From Novosphingobium barchaimii LL02 (lineage in GTDB: Bacteria; Pseudomonadota; Alphaproteobacteria; Sphingomonadales; Sphingomonadaceae): a stretch of DNA of 64,000 nt. The stretch lies in NCBI RefSeq assembly GCF_001046635.1, contig NZ_KQ130461.1, positions 27,299-91,298 of the forward strand, read 5' to 3'. Below the pieces are notes generated by a model, which saw nothing but the letters and a program-made list of their open reading frames with translations, did no database searches and was not told where the DNA came from. The first letter of the stretch is position 1. Each line of letters opens with the position of its first letter. This document shows positions 20,264 through 28,850 of the stretch, piece by piece. The position numbers and the translations under genes were made by a program.

Positions 20264-22634
20264 GAGCGCGCTCGCGGAGAAGGTGCCTTTTGACAAGGCC
20301 AAGCGGGAGGAAATGCCAGAGAAATTCTTGCCGTATTCGCGGCATGTCAATGAGCATGTGGTCGCCCTCGATAATGGCGATCTTATGCTCATGCTCGAAC
20401 TGGATGGCCGTCCTTTCGAGACTTCGGACGTGCGCGATCTGAACGATTGGCACACGCGCCTCAACGGGGTCTGGCGCAATATCCATGACGAGCGGCTTTC
20501 GATCTGGACGCACATGTTGCGGATGCGTGTGCGCGACTATCCGGGCGGCACGTTCCGCTCCCATTTCGCCGCGAAGCTCGATCAAAAATATTATGAGCGG
20601 ATGACGGCTGAACGGATGTTCCGCAACCGCTTCTTCATGACGGTCGTGATCCGCCCAACAGCAAACGCGACCGACAAGCTGATGGATTTCCTGCGCAAGA
20701 AGCAGGAGGACAAGAACGCCAATATCGCGGAAGCTCTAGAGCTGCTGGAAGACAAGGTGCGCGATCTGGAAAAGCTGCTGCTGCGCGTTCGTCCGCGCCG
20801 TGTCGGCATCTATGAGCACCGGGGCCTCCTGTTCTCCGAACCGCTGGAAATACTGAACCAGGTGATGACCGGGCGCTATCGGCGCTGTCCTCTGGTTCGT
20901 GGTCGCCTCGGATCGGCGCTCTATGCGAGCCGCGCCATTATCGGCGCTGAGACATTTGAGGTCCGCGACGCCGATCATTCGATGTTCGGCGGCATTTTCG
21001 GCATTCGCGAGTATCCGTCATCGACAACGCCGCGCCAGTTTGAATCGCTGCTCTCGGTCGATTTCAGCCTCGCCATAACGCAGTCGTTCACGTTCCTGTC
21101 GCGCACAGCGGCAACAGAACGGTTCCGGCTTCGCCAGACCCAAATGGCGAACGCCGGTGACAAGGCGATCAGTCAGATGGATGAGTTGATCGACGCGGCG
21201 GACGATTTGCAATCGAACCGCTTTGTGCTGGGGGACCATCATTTCACGCTGACGGTGTTCGCGGAAGATTTGAAAAAGCTGCGCGATAATATGTCGATCG
21301 CGCGCGCTGCGCTGGCCGATACGGGCATGGTCGCCGCCCGCGAAAGCGCGGCGCTGGAAGCTGCCTATTGGTCGCAGCTGGTCGGCAATTTCGCGTGGAG
21401 GGCGCGCCCCGCACCGATCACGTCCTATAACTTCTCTGCGTTCTCGCCCTTCCATACGTTCCCGGCAGGGCACGAGGACGGCAATCATTGGGGGCCTGCG
21501 GTCGCGCTGCTCAAGACAAGCGCGCGCAGCCCATATTACTTCAATTTCCATTCGGCGGACCTGGGCCATTCGATGGTCATTGGTCCATCGGGCGGCGGCA
21601 AGACGGTGCTGGTCAATTTCCTGATGGCGCAGCTCGAAAAGTTCAACGCGCGCCATATCTTCATCGACAAGGATCAGGGCGCGGAGATTTTTGTCCGCGC
21701 CAGTGGCGGCACCTATCTCGCGCTGCGCAACGGGGAGCCTACGGGGTTCGCTCCGCTCAAGGCACTCGACAATACGGCTTCTCATCGCGCGTTCCTCGGT
21801 CGCTTCATCCGCCAGCTGGTGAAGCAAGAGGGTGCGCCGATCACGGTGCAGGAATCGCACCTGATCGACGATGGCATTGAAGCCGTGATGAAGCTGCCGC
21901 GCGAGCAACGCTCGCTGTCGGCGCTGCGGACCATGCTCGGTATGTCGGACTCGGGCGGCGTCGGCGCGCGCCTGGTCAAGTGGACCTCCGAGGGGAACCT
22001 TGGCTGGGTTTTCGATAATGAGGAAGATTCCATGTCGCTCGAAGCCCGTTTCGTGGGCTTCGATATGACCGACTTCCTCGAAAACGCGGAAATCCGCACG
22101 CCGGTCATGCTCTACTTGTTCGAGCGGATAGACGCGCTCCTGACAGGCGAGCGCATGGTGATTGCGATTGACGAATTTTGGAAGGCGCTGGCCGATCCGG
22201 CGTTCACAGCATTTGCGCAGGATGGCCTCAAGACATACCGCAAGCGCAACGCGTTCCTCGTCTTTGCAACGCAGTCGCCTGCAGACGCGCTGCGGTCCAC
22301 GATCAGCCATTCGATCTTGGAGCAGGTCGCGACGAAAATCTTCCTGCCCAATCCGTTCGGCCAGCGCCGGGATTACATCGAAGGCTTCTCGCTCTCGGAG
22401 GCGGAATTTAAGCTGGTGCGCGAAGAGCTGTCGCCGGAAAGCCGCAAATTCCTCGTGAAGCAGGGCCATGACTCCGTTGTGGTCGGCCTGGATCTCATTG
22501 GCATGGACGATGAACTCGCCGTGCTGTCGGGGCGCGCTGAGACAACGGGCGTGGCCCGCGAAGTGATTGCCGAACTGGGCAATGATCCGAAGCTCTGGTT
22601 GCCGGAATTTCACCGGCGCCGGCGCCCAAGCTGA
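20250..22634 (+). CDS. virB4: VirB4 ATPase of the type IV secretion system
   Basis: About 794 aa from the GTG at 20250 with AAAGGGA upstream; a longer frame exists inside virB3. The N-terminal CagE/VirB4 domain is followed by Walker A GPSGGGKTVLVNFL near residue 450 and Walker B MVIAIDEFWKAL near 640. TQSPADALRSTISHSILEQVATKIFLPNP is the sensor region typical of VirB4. It powers pilus assembly and substrate transfer at the inner membrane. Confidence 0.96.
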   Translation: MVFGKSALAEKVPFDKAKREEMPEKFLPYSRHVNEHVVALDNGDLMLMLELDGRPFETSDVRDLNDWHTRLNGVWRNIHDERLSIWTHMLRMRVRDYPGGTFRSHFAAKLDQKYYERMTAERMFRNRFFMTVVIRPTANATDKLMDFLRKKQEDKNANIAEALELLEDKVRDLEKLLLRVRPRRVGIYEHRGLLFSEPLEILNQVMTGRYRRCPLVRGRLGSALYASRAIIGAETFEVRDADHSMFGGIFGIREYPSSTTPRQFESLLSVDFSLAITQSFTFLSRTAATERFRLRQTQMANAGDKAISQMDELIDAADDLQSNRFVLGDHHFTLTVFAEDLKKLRDNMSIARAALADTGMVAARESAALEAAYWSQLVGNFAWRARPAPITSYNFSAFSPFHTFPAGHEDGNHWGPAVALLKTSARSPYYFNFHSADLGHSMVIGPSGGGKTVLVNFLMAQLEKFNARHIFIDKDQGAEIFVRASGGTYLALRNGEPTGFAPLKALDNTASHRAFLGRFIRQLVKQEGAPITVQESHLIDDGIEAVMKLPREQRSLSALRTMLGMSDSGGVGARLVKWTSEGNLGWVFDNEEDSMSLEARFVGFDMTDFLENAEIRTPVMLYLFERIDALLTGERMVIAIDEFWKALADPAFTAFAQDGLKTYRKRNAFLVFATQSPADALRSTISHSILEQVATKIFLPNPFGQRRDYIEGFSLSEAEFKLVREELSPESRKFLVKQGHDSVVVGLDLIGMDDELAVLSGRAETTGVAREVIAELGNDPKLWLPEFHRRRRPS

Positions 22635-22647
22635 AAGGAGTGAGACT

Positions 22648-23361
22648 ATGAAGCAGCTTTTCTTGGCGGCTGTGTCGATCGGGAGCCTTGCGGCCGCGAC
22701 GCCAGCCAGTGCGCAGGGTATCCCTGTGTTCGATAGCACGTCCGTGCTCAAGCATATCGAACAAATCCAGAAGACCATGCAGATGATTGAGCAAGGTCGC
22801 CAGCAGATTGCGGAAGCGCAGCAGCTCTACCAAGGGCTGAACCAGCTGACCGATGTTTCCTCGATCGCCAACCAGCTCAAGACGGATTCGCTTCGCACGC
22901 TCGGCGTCGATGTGAACTCCCTCGAACGCATGGCGCGCGGCGATTTCAGCGGCGGCGGCGGCTACGGCGGCCGTTCCGATGCGATCTATCAGGACATGCT
23001 CGAACGTCTCGGCGTGTCCGCGAATGGCGATCAAACCGATGTTCGCTACCAGACAGCTCGCTCGATCGCGATGGACAAGGCCATGGCCGAAGGCATGGGC
23101 GAAGCGGCCACATCGCGCGGCGAAGGTCTGGAAGAGCTGCGCAATCGACTTGCGACCGCATCGACCGCAAAGGAAGTTGCGGACCTTCAAGCCCGCATCC
23201 AGCTCGAAAGCGCGTCGATGATGAACGATCAACTCCGCGTCGAAGCGTTGGAGCGAGCGCGCAGAGCAGAGGCCGCGGCGCACACGGCCGAAGCTTTTGC
23301 GGACAGGTCGCGCAAACGCGATGAGCAGCGTGCGCGAGCGCGCGCGGCAGCTGGAATCTGA
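22648..23361 (+). CDS. virB5: VirB5 minor pilin
   Basis: 237 aa from the ATG at 22648 (AAAGGAG upstream). Signal peptide KQLFLAAVSIGSLAAATPASAQ, then a long helical bundle (VLKHIEQIQKTMQMIEQGRQQIAEAQQLYQGL) as in VirB5/TrbJ pilus-tip adhesins. The last 17 residues, a basic RSRKRDEQRARARAAAG tail, are encoded by a 53-bp sequence that recurs exactly at the end of the next gene. Confidence 0.9.
   Translation: MKQLFLAAVSIGSLAAATPASAQGIPVFDSTSVLKHIEQIQKTMQMIEQGRQQIAEAQQLYQGLNQLTDVSSIANQLKTDSLRTLGVDVNSLERMARGDFSGGGGYGGRSDAIYQDMLERLGVSANGDQTDVRYQTARSIAMDKAMAEGMGEAATSRGEGLEELRNRLATASTAKEVADLQARIQLESASMMNDQLRVEALERARRAEAAAHTAEAFADRSRKRDEQRARARAAAGI
23305..23357 (+). repeat. 53-bp direct repeat, copy 1 (end of virB5)
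   Basis: Identical to 23612-23664, spaced 307 bp. It encodes the same basic tail in the same frame in both genes. Confidence 0.95.
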
Positions 23362-23362
23362 C

Positions 23363-23668
23363 ATGAAGAAGATGGTCCTTCTTGCGATCAGCGCAGCCGG
23401 CTTTCTCGCCGGCTGCGAACGCGCGCCCACATTTCCCGAGATTCTGATGACCTATCATGATGTTGATTGGCTCAAAACTCATGAGGATCAGATTCCGGTG
23501 ATCGTCGCTGAGTGCGACAAGATCGTGAACAGCGAACTCAAACAGTCGGACCTCCCCATGCCAGTGGCGCGCAATTGCGGAGGCATCAAGAACAAAATCG
23601 CCTCCATTGAAAGGTCGCGCAAACGCGATGAGCAGCGTGCGCGAGCGCGCGCGGCAGCTGGAATGTAA
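23363..23668 (+). CDS. eexN: EexN-family entry-exclusion lipoprotein
   Basis: 101 aa from the ATG one base after the virB5 stop. Lipobox FLAGC in KKMVLLAISAAGFLAGCERAP. The mature part has the EexN pattern PTFPEILMTYHDVDWLKTHEDQIPVIVAECDKI with paired cysteines (second near residue 71). EexN proteins sit in the inner membrane and stop a cell from receiving the same plasmid again. The C-terminal tail duplicates that of VirB5. Confidence 0.88.
   Translation: MKKMVLLAISAAGFLAGCERAPTFPEILMTYHDVDWLKTHEDQIPVIVAECDKIVNSELKQSDLPMPVARNCGGIKNKIASIERSRKRDEQRARARAAAGM
23612..23664 (+). repeat. 53-bp direct repeat, copy 2 (end of eexN)
   Basis: Exact match to 23305-23357. Recombination between the two would delete eexN and leave virB5 complete, with Met in place of its last residue. 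Confidence 0.95.
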
Positions 23669-23711
23669 GGCTGAAAAAACAGCTTGAATTACACCTAATC
23701 GGAGCGGGCTG

Positions 23712-24728
23712 GTGGAATACGATCTCTTTACGAATGCCTATCAGGGCTTCACCAACGAACTCAATTCGGTAGTTGTATCCAACTATGCTGGGTTTGTTGG
23801 GTGGATCGCTGGACCGCTCCGCACTGGCATGATCATTTACATAATCTTGCTAGGCTACGCGATCATGCGCGGGGCGGTGCAATACCCCTTCCGCGAATAT
23901 GTCTATCGCTCGCTGATGCTGGCCGCGCTCTATTATGCTGTGACAAACCTCTATGGAGCATCGCTCGCACAAATGATCGTGACCGGCCTACCGCATGAGT
24001 TTGCCTCGATCGTAGGCGGCTCACCGGAAGGCGTTGGCGGGTCTTTCGATGGGATGTGGGCGCGGGTCGATGATGCACTGCTCGCGATGCAGGATGCGAC
24101 CGAGAAATACGCAGAGGAACACGCCTCACTGACTGATATTCCCGGCGCTGCCGCCGCAATTATGCTGTGTATCGGTGCCACTATCATCATTCTTTTGACA
24201 GCGATCGCGGCCCTGTTCGCCCTGGCCGTTGGCTTCGTAATCGTGCTCTACGCGCTCTTTGCGCTTGCATGTCTGGCGGTGGTCGGGCCGATCTTCGTAG
24301 CAGCGCTGCTGTTCGATTCCACCAGAAGCTATTTCTTCTCGTGGCTCGGCAGCGTCCTCAATTTTCTGATGTTGTCGCTATTTGCGATGCTTCTTGTGCT
24401 GGTTGTGGCCAATGTCGCTGAATCCGCAACAGCAACATTCGATGGCGATTTTGACAACATCTGGAGCACCTGTATCCGGATCATCGCGTTCTACATTCTC
24501 GCCTGCTTTTTCTTCATCCAAATCCCCGGAATTGCTGCCTCGCTGGGTGGCGGCGCGGCTGCAATGGTGACGCAGTTCGGCAACGCGGTGACGAAGGGTG
24601 GCGGCGCGATGGCAACGGGCGCAGGCCACGCGGCCAGCGATGCCCGCGCCATGGGAGCCAGCATGGGACGGGGCTTCTCGTCGGCGGTTCGCCGTTGGCG
24701 CAACCGAAACACAATCACCAGAGCTTGA
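23712..24728 (+). CDS. virB6: VirB6 polytopic channel protein
   Basis: 338 aa from a GTG with GGAGCGGGC upstream. About six membrane helices, including the long GATIIILLTAIAALFALAVGFVIVLYALFALACLAVVGP block. A GPIFVAALLFDSTRSYFFSWLGSVLNF stretch is characteristic of VirB6/TrbL. The tail is Gly/Ala-rich and then basic. Inner-membrane part of the DNA translocation channel. Confidence 0.92.
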   Translation: MEYDLFTNAYQGFTNELNSVVVSNYAGFVGWIAGPLRTGMIIYIILLGYAIMRGAVQYPFREYVYRSLMLAALYYAVTNLYGASLAQMIVTGLPHEFASIVGGSPEGVGGSFDGMWARVDDALLAMQDATEKYAEEHASLTDIPGAAAAIMLCIGATIIILLTAIAALFALAVGFVIVLYALFALACLAVVGPIFVAALLFDSTRSYFFSWLGSVLNFLMLSLFAMLLVLVVANVAESATATFDGDFDNIWSTCIRIIAFYILACFFFIQIPGIAASLGGGAAAMVTQFGNAVTKGGGAMATGAGHAASDARAMGASMGRGFSSAVRRWRNRNTITRA

Positions 24729-24738
24729 GGGAACGAAT

Positions 24739-25059
24739 ATGCGCAAGTTGCTTGGACTCGGAATCTGCCTGGCGCTGGCGGCCTGCGCAGGTCAGCCCGT
24801 AAAAAAGCCAGCCAAATGTGAGGGGCCGATGCGGCCTGCCAATCCGCATGGGCTTACCCTCCCCTCAATCCCGGATCAGGCCGCACAGCGAACCGCGCCG
24901 GCAAATGTGGACGTGTTCAATCAGGGTGCACCGGCAACGCCGGACGCGGCCCCGGCAGACCCATCCACTCCGGGCAATGAACAGTCGGACGCATCGCGGG
25001 CGGTCGAAGTGCCGCGTCTAAGCGCCTCGCTGCGCGGCCCGATCTACTCGAATTGCTGA
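24739..25059 (+). CDS. virB7: VirB7-like lipoprotein
   Basis: 106 aa from the ATG at 24739, preceded by GAGGGAACG. The signal peptide ends in the lipobox LAAC (MRKLLGLGICLALAACAGQ). The mature part is Pro/Ala-rich and ends with a single Cys (SNC). Position between virB6 and virB8 and the lipobox point to VirB7, the lipoprotein that pairs with VirB9 at the outer membrane. It is longer than Agrobacterium VirB7 (55 aa). Confidence 0.75.
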   Translation: MRKLLGLGICLALAACAGQPVKKPAKCEGPMRPANPHGLTLPSIPDQAAQRTAPANVDVFNQGAPATPDAAPADPSTPGNEQSDASRAVEVPRLSASLRGPIYSNC

Positions 25060-25068
25060 GGTGTTACG

Positions 25069-25752
25069 ATGGCAGTTGGTATTCCAAAGGACGAGCTGAA
25101 AGCCTATTTTGAAGAGGCTGCAAGCTGGGAACGTGACAAGCTTGCGGCGGCCGAGCGCTCCAAAAAGCTGGCGTGGGCCGTCGCTGGCGTTGCTGGCGCG
25201 CTGGCGACTGCTGGCGTTGTGGCCGTTGCAGCCCTGACGCCTCTGAAAACGGTCGAGCCATATGTTATCACGGTGGACCGTAACACGGGCGAGGCGTCGA
25301 TCGCCGCCAAGCTCCACGGTGACGCGACGATCACCTATGACGAGGCGGTCCGTAAGTATTTCCTCGCTACCTATGTCCGCTATCGCGAAGGCTGGATAGC
25401 GGCCGCTCGCGAAGAATATTTCGATGCGGTCATGGTCATGTCGGCGCGGCCCGAACAGGATCGGTGGTCACGCTTCTACAAGACCGACAATCCCCAAAGC
25501 CCGCAAAACATCCTTGCGAACCGCACTGATGTTTTTGTCGAGATCAAGCGGGTGTCGTTCCTGGGCGGCAACGTCGCGCAGGTCTATTTTACCAAGGAAT
25601 CTGTGACCGGCTCGAACTCGACCAAAACCGATGCCGTCGCGACCATCAAATACAAGGTCGATGGCACGCCGAGCAAGGAAGTGGACCGCTTCAAGAATCC
25701 GCTTGGCTATCAGGTCGAGAGCTATCGCGCTGACGTGGAGGTGCCCCAATGA
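25069..25752 (+). CDS. virB8: VirB8 assembly factor
   Basis: 227 aa. A short cytoplasmic N-terminus ([17 protein letters not shown]), one membrane helix ([26 protein letters not shown]) and a periplasmic NTF2-like domain ([23 protein letters not shown]). It nucleates the complex. Overlaps virB9 by 4 bp. Confidence 0.95.
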
Positions 25753-26591
25753 CCGTGTTGAAGTGGAGCGCCCCGTTTGCGCTCGCGATCGCGCTGGCTG
25801 CGTCGCCGGCGATGGCCGAAGAAACGCCCCATGCGACTGTGCTCGATCACCGGGTTCGTGAAGCGAACTACAATGATCGGCAAGTCTATGAGATTCCGGG
25901 CGTGTTCCGCATCGCCACGGAAATCGTCTTCGCCAAGGATGAAGTGGTCGAGCATGTGGCGCTGGGTGATACCGTGTCCTGGGAAGTCGCACCGGCTGCC
26001 AATTCGCTCTTCATCAAACCACGCGAGCGAGCGGGTCGCACGAACCTGACAGTCATTACACGTTCGCGCTATGGCCCGCGCAGCTATCGGTTCGCTCTGT
26101 CGCCAACGCAGCGGGGCAGCGGCTTCTATACGGTCGTTTTCCGCTATCCTGAACAGGAAGCGGCCGAAGCGCAGGCGCAAGCCGCAATGGCCCAGCTGGC
26201 CCAGCTGAAAGCCTTGGAACGCGGCGCGGTGAAGTCCGCGCTCGATATTGGCGTGCTGGAAGGCACGCGCAACGCCGACTACATCATGCAAGGATCGACC
26301 GCCATCCAGCCCTCCGAAGTGTCTGACAACGGACAGTTCACGGTAATGCGCTTTCCCAACCAGCGTGAGTTGCCGGCGTTCTTCATCGTCAATCCTGATG
26401 GATCGGAAGCCATCGCCTCCTTCGATGTGCGCGATGAATATGTGGTGCTGCACGGGGTTTACGGGACAATCCGACTGCGCCGGGGCCTCGAAGTGCTCTG
26501 CATCCACAATCAGAAGACTGACTATTACGGGCGCGATCCCAAAACTGACACGGCCTCGGGGCTGGTCGAGCGAACCACAGGGGTTGAGTAA
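25749..26591 (+). CDS. virB9: VirB9 outer-membrane core protein
   Basis: 280 aa. Signal peptide ending AMAEE, then the N-terminal domain ([33 protein letters not shown]). The C-terminal beta domain follows (YDFALSP-like [11 protein letters not shown] and [29 protein letters not shown], in parts). Forms the outer-membrane ring with VirB7 and VirB10. Confidence 0.95.
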
Positions 26592-26592
26592 G

Positions 26593-27861
26593 ATGGCTGC
26601 GAACGATCATGACAATGCGCCGCATGGCGACAACATCATTTCGCAGGGCGAGACGGTCGAGAACCGGCCCCTTGCGTCGGAGCCGGTGCCCGATCCGGAA
26701 GACATTGAGCGGCAAAGCGAGCGCCAGGCGAAGATTGCCGCCCTGCCGAACAGGTCGATCGACCCCAAAAAGGCGGTCGTTCTCGCTGCGGTTGCCTGCG
26801 GCGCGATCGTGCTCGGTTTTAGCACCATCGACGCGATGCGGAGCGATCCAACCGAAAAGGCCGAGAAAGCGGAAAAGCCGGATGAAAGGCAACTCGCCAA
26901 CTACGATCCGAAGTCAATCATAGCCCCAACGCTTGCCGATGCGCCGAATGATCCGAACGCCCCGGTGCCCATGACGGAAGTGCCGGCGCTTGATGGAAGC
27001 CAAGCGCCCCGCACGGGCGGCGCGAATGGCCGCCCCCAAAAGTCTGAGGGACAAGTCATCGCTGAGGCCCAACGCCGCGCCGGGATCATGGCCTATGGCG
27101 GCGAAAACGGCGGCGGGGTCGGTGGAGCGGTGGCAGCTGCCACCGGCCTGCCCATGGGCGGCGGCGCAGGAGGACAGGGCGCGCAGTTAATTGGTGCGTC
27201 GGCCGATGGGGATGGGCAAGGTGGATCGCGCCGGACCAATCTCGAAAACATGCGCCAGACCTCGCAAATCGATCGGGTGTCAGGCCGCGACATTGGCAAC
27301 CGCGATATGCTGATCCTTGCGGGGTCGTTCATTCCGTGCGTGCTGCAAACCGCAATGGATTCCAGTCAGCCCGGATATGTCAGCTGCATCATTCCCCGCG
27401 ACATTTATTCGGACAACGGCCGCGTCGTCCTGCTGGAAAAGGGAACGCGCGTCTTGGGCGAATATCAAACCGGCGTCCAGCGCGGCAAATATCGTCTCTT
27501 TGCGGTATGGAACCGCGCGGTCACGCCTCGCGGCGTGGCGATCGACGTAGGTTCGCCCGCCAGCGATGCGCTTGGCCGTTCAGGTATGGCAGGCGGCGTG
27601 AAGAACTTCTTTTGGGAACGCTTCGGGGCCGCGCTGTTGTTCAGCTCGCTCAACGATGCCGCCTCGATCGCCGCCTCGGAAGTCTCCGACGCGGATAATG
27701 TCACACGGGTTCCCAGCCAAGCATCGGACACGATTTTGCGGGACACGATGCAGATTCAGCCGGTGCTTCGCATCAATCAGGGCGCGGAAGTGGGGATCAT
27801 GGTCGCGCGCGACTTCGACTTCTCCAACATCTACGGCCTTCGGCTTCGGCGCGGCCAATGA
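26593..27861 (+). CDS. virB10: VirB10 energy-sensing core protein
   Basis: 422 aa from the ATG at 26593, 1 bp after the virB9 stop. Cytoplasmic N-terminus, one membrane helix (VVLAAVACGAIVLGFSTI), a Pro-rich linker, and the TrbI/VirB10 beta domain (RDMLILAGSFIPCVLQTAMDS, GYVSCIIPRDIYSDNGRVVLLEKGTRVLGEY in parts). It spans both membranes. One copy of the plasmid's 16-bp palindrome lies in the linker (27129-27144) and is read as VAAAT. Confidence 0.95.
   Translation: MAANDHDNAPHGDNIISQGETVENRPLASEPVPDPEDIERQSERQAKIAALPNRSIDPKKAVVLAAVACGAIVLGFSTIDAMRSDPTEKAEKAEKPDERQLANYDPKSIIAPTLADAPNDPNAPVPMTEVPALDGSQAPRTGGANGRPQKSEGQVIAEAQRRAGIMAYGGENGGGVGGAVAAATGLPMGGGAGGQGAQLIGASADGDGQGGSRRTNLENMRQTSQIDRVSGRDIGNRDMLILAGSFIPCVLQTAMDSSQPGYVSCIIPRDIYSDNGRVVLLEKGTRVLGEYQTGVQRGKYRLFAVWNRAVTPRGVAIDVGSPASDALGRSGMAGGVKNFFWERFGAALLFSSLNDAASIAASEVSDADNVTRVPSQASDTILRDTMQIQPVLRINQGAEVGIMVARDFDFSNIYGLRLRRGQ
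27129..27144. repeat. 16-bp palindrome, copy 1
   Basis: Perfect GGTGGCAGCTGCCACC inside virB10. Confidence 0.9.
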
Positions 27862-28850
27862 GCAATACGGCTGTCCTCGAAAACGCCTTGCTGCCGCTGC
27901 GCCCTCTGCTCGCGCGTGAGGACGTAACGGAACTGGTGATTAACAAGGCTGGCGAGGCGGCGATTGAAACGCGCGATGGGTGGTCCTGGGAGACATTGCC
28001 TGACCTCAACGAAAAGTCGCTGCTCGCGCTCGCGCGGGCAGCGGCGGCTTTCACGCATCAGGACATAAGCCAGTCCACACCAATCTGCTCCACAATCCTC
28101 CCCAGCGGTGAGCGTGTGCAGCTGGTTGTGCCGCCTGCTGTCCCTGCCGGCACGGTGTCCATCACCATCCGCAAACCGTCATCGGTGACGTTGACGATGG
28201 AGGACTTCGAGCGCGGTGGGCTGTTTAGCGAGACAAAGATCGCAACCCGGCAAGTCTCACCGCTCGATGTTGAATTGCGCGATCTGCTCGATGCAGGAAA
28301 ACATGTCGAATTTTTCCAAAAGGCAGTTCAGGGCCGCAAAAATATCCTGATTTCGGGCGCTACCGGCTCGGGAAAGACGACGCTCTCTAAAGGGCTGATC
28401 CAGCTTATTCCGCCGCATGAGCGGCTGCTGACGATCGAAGACACGCGCGAATTGGTCGTTCCGCATCGCAACGTGGTCCACATGCTCTACGCGAAGGACA
28501 AGCAGGGCACCGCGAAAATCTCTGCAAAGGATCTTCTGGAATCGGCCCTGCGTATGCGGCCTGACCGGATACTGTTGCAGGAGCTGCGCGACGGCACCGC
28601 GTTCTTCTATCTCCGCAACGTCAACTCAGGCCATCCCGGCTCGATCACGACGATCCATGCGGACTCGGCCGAACTCGCGTTCGAACAGCTGACATTGCTG
28701 GTCAAGGAAAGCGAGGGCGGCGCCGATCTGGCCCGTGACGACATTCGCAGCCTGCTCAAGCTGCTGGTGGATGTGGTCGTGCAAACCAAGAAGGTCGAAG
28801 GCCGCTTTCGCGTGACGGAGATATATTTTGATCCAGAAAACAGGCTCTAA
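27858..28850 (+). CDS. virB11: VirB11 ATPase
   Basis: 330 aa. Walker A SGATGSGKTTLSKGL near residue 166, Asp box TIEDTRELVVPH, Walker B MRPDRILLQELRDGTAFFYL and His box GHPGSITTIHADSA: the standard hexameric GspE/VirB11 traffic ATPase. Works on the cytoplasmic face with VirB4 and VirD4. Overlaps virB10 by 4 bp. Confidence 0.96.
   Translation: MSNTAVLENALLPLRPLLAREDVTELVINKAGEAAIETRDGWSWETLPDLNEKSLLALARAAAAFTHQDISQSTPICSTILPSGERVQLVVPPAVPAGTVSITIRKPSSVTLTMEDFERGGLFSETKIATRQVSPLDVELRDLLDAGKHVEFFQKAVQGRKNILISGATGSGKTTLSKGLIQLIPPHERLLTIEDTRELVVPHRNVVHMLYAKDKQGTAKISAKDLLESALRMRPDRILLQELRDGTAFFYLRNVNSGHPGSITTIHADSAELAFEQLTLLVKESEGGADLARDDIRSLLKLLVDVVVQTKKVEGRFRVTEIYFDPENRL

Noticed and set aside
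21018-22778. 586-codon minus-strand frame opposite virB4
   Set aside because: Antisense of a well-supported gene; composition bias of GC-rich codons explains it.
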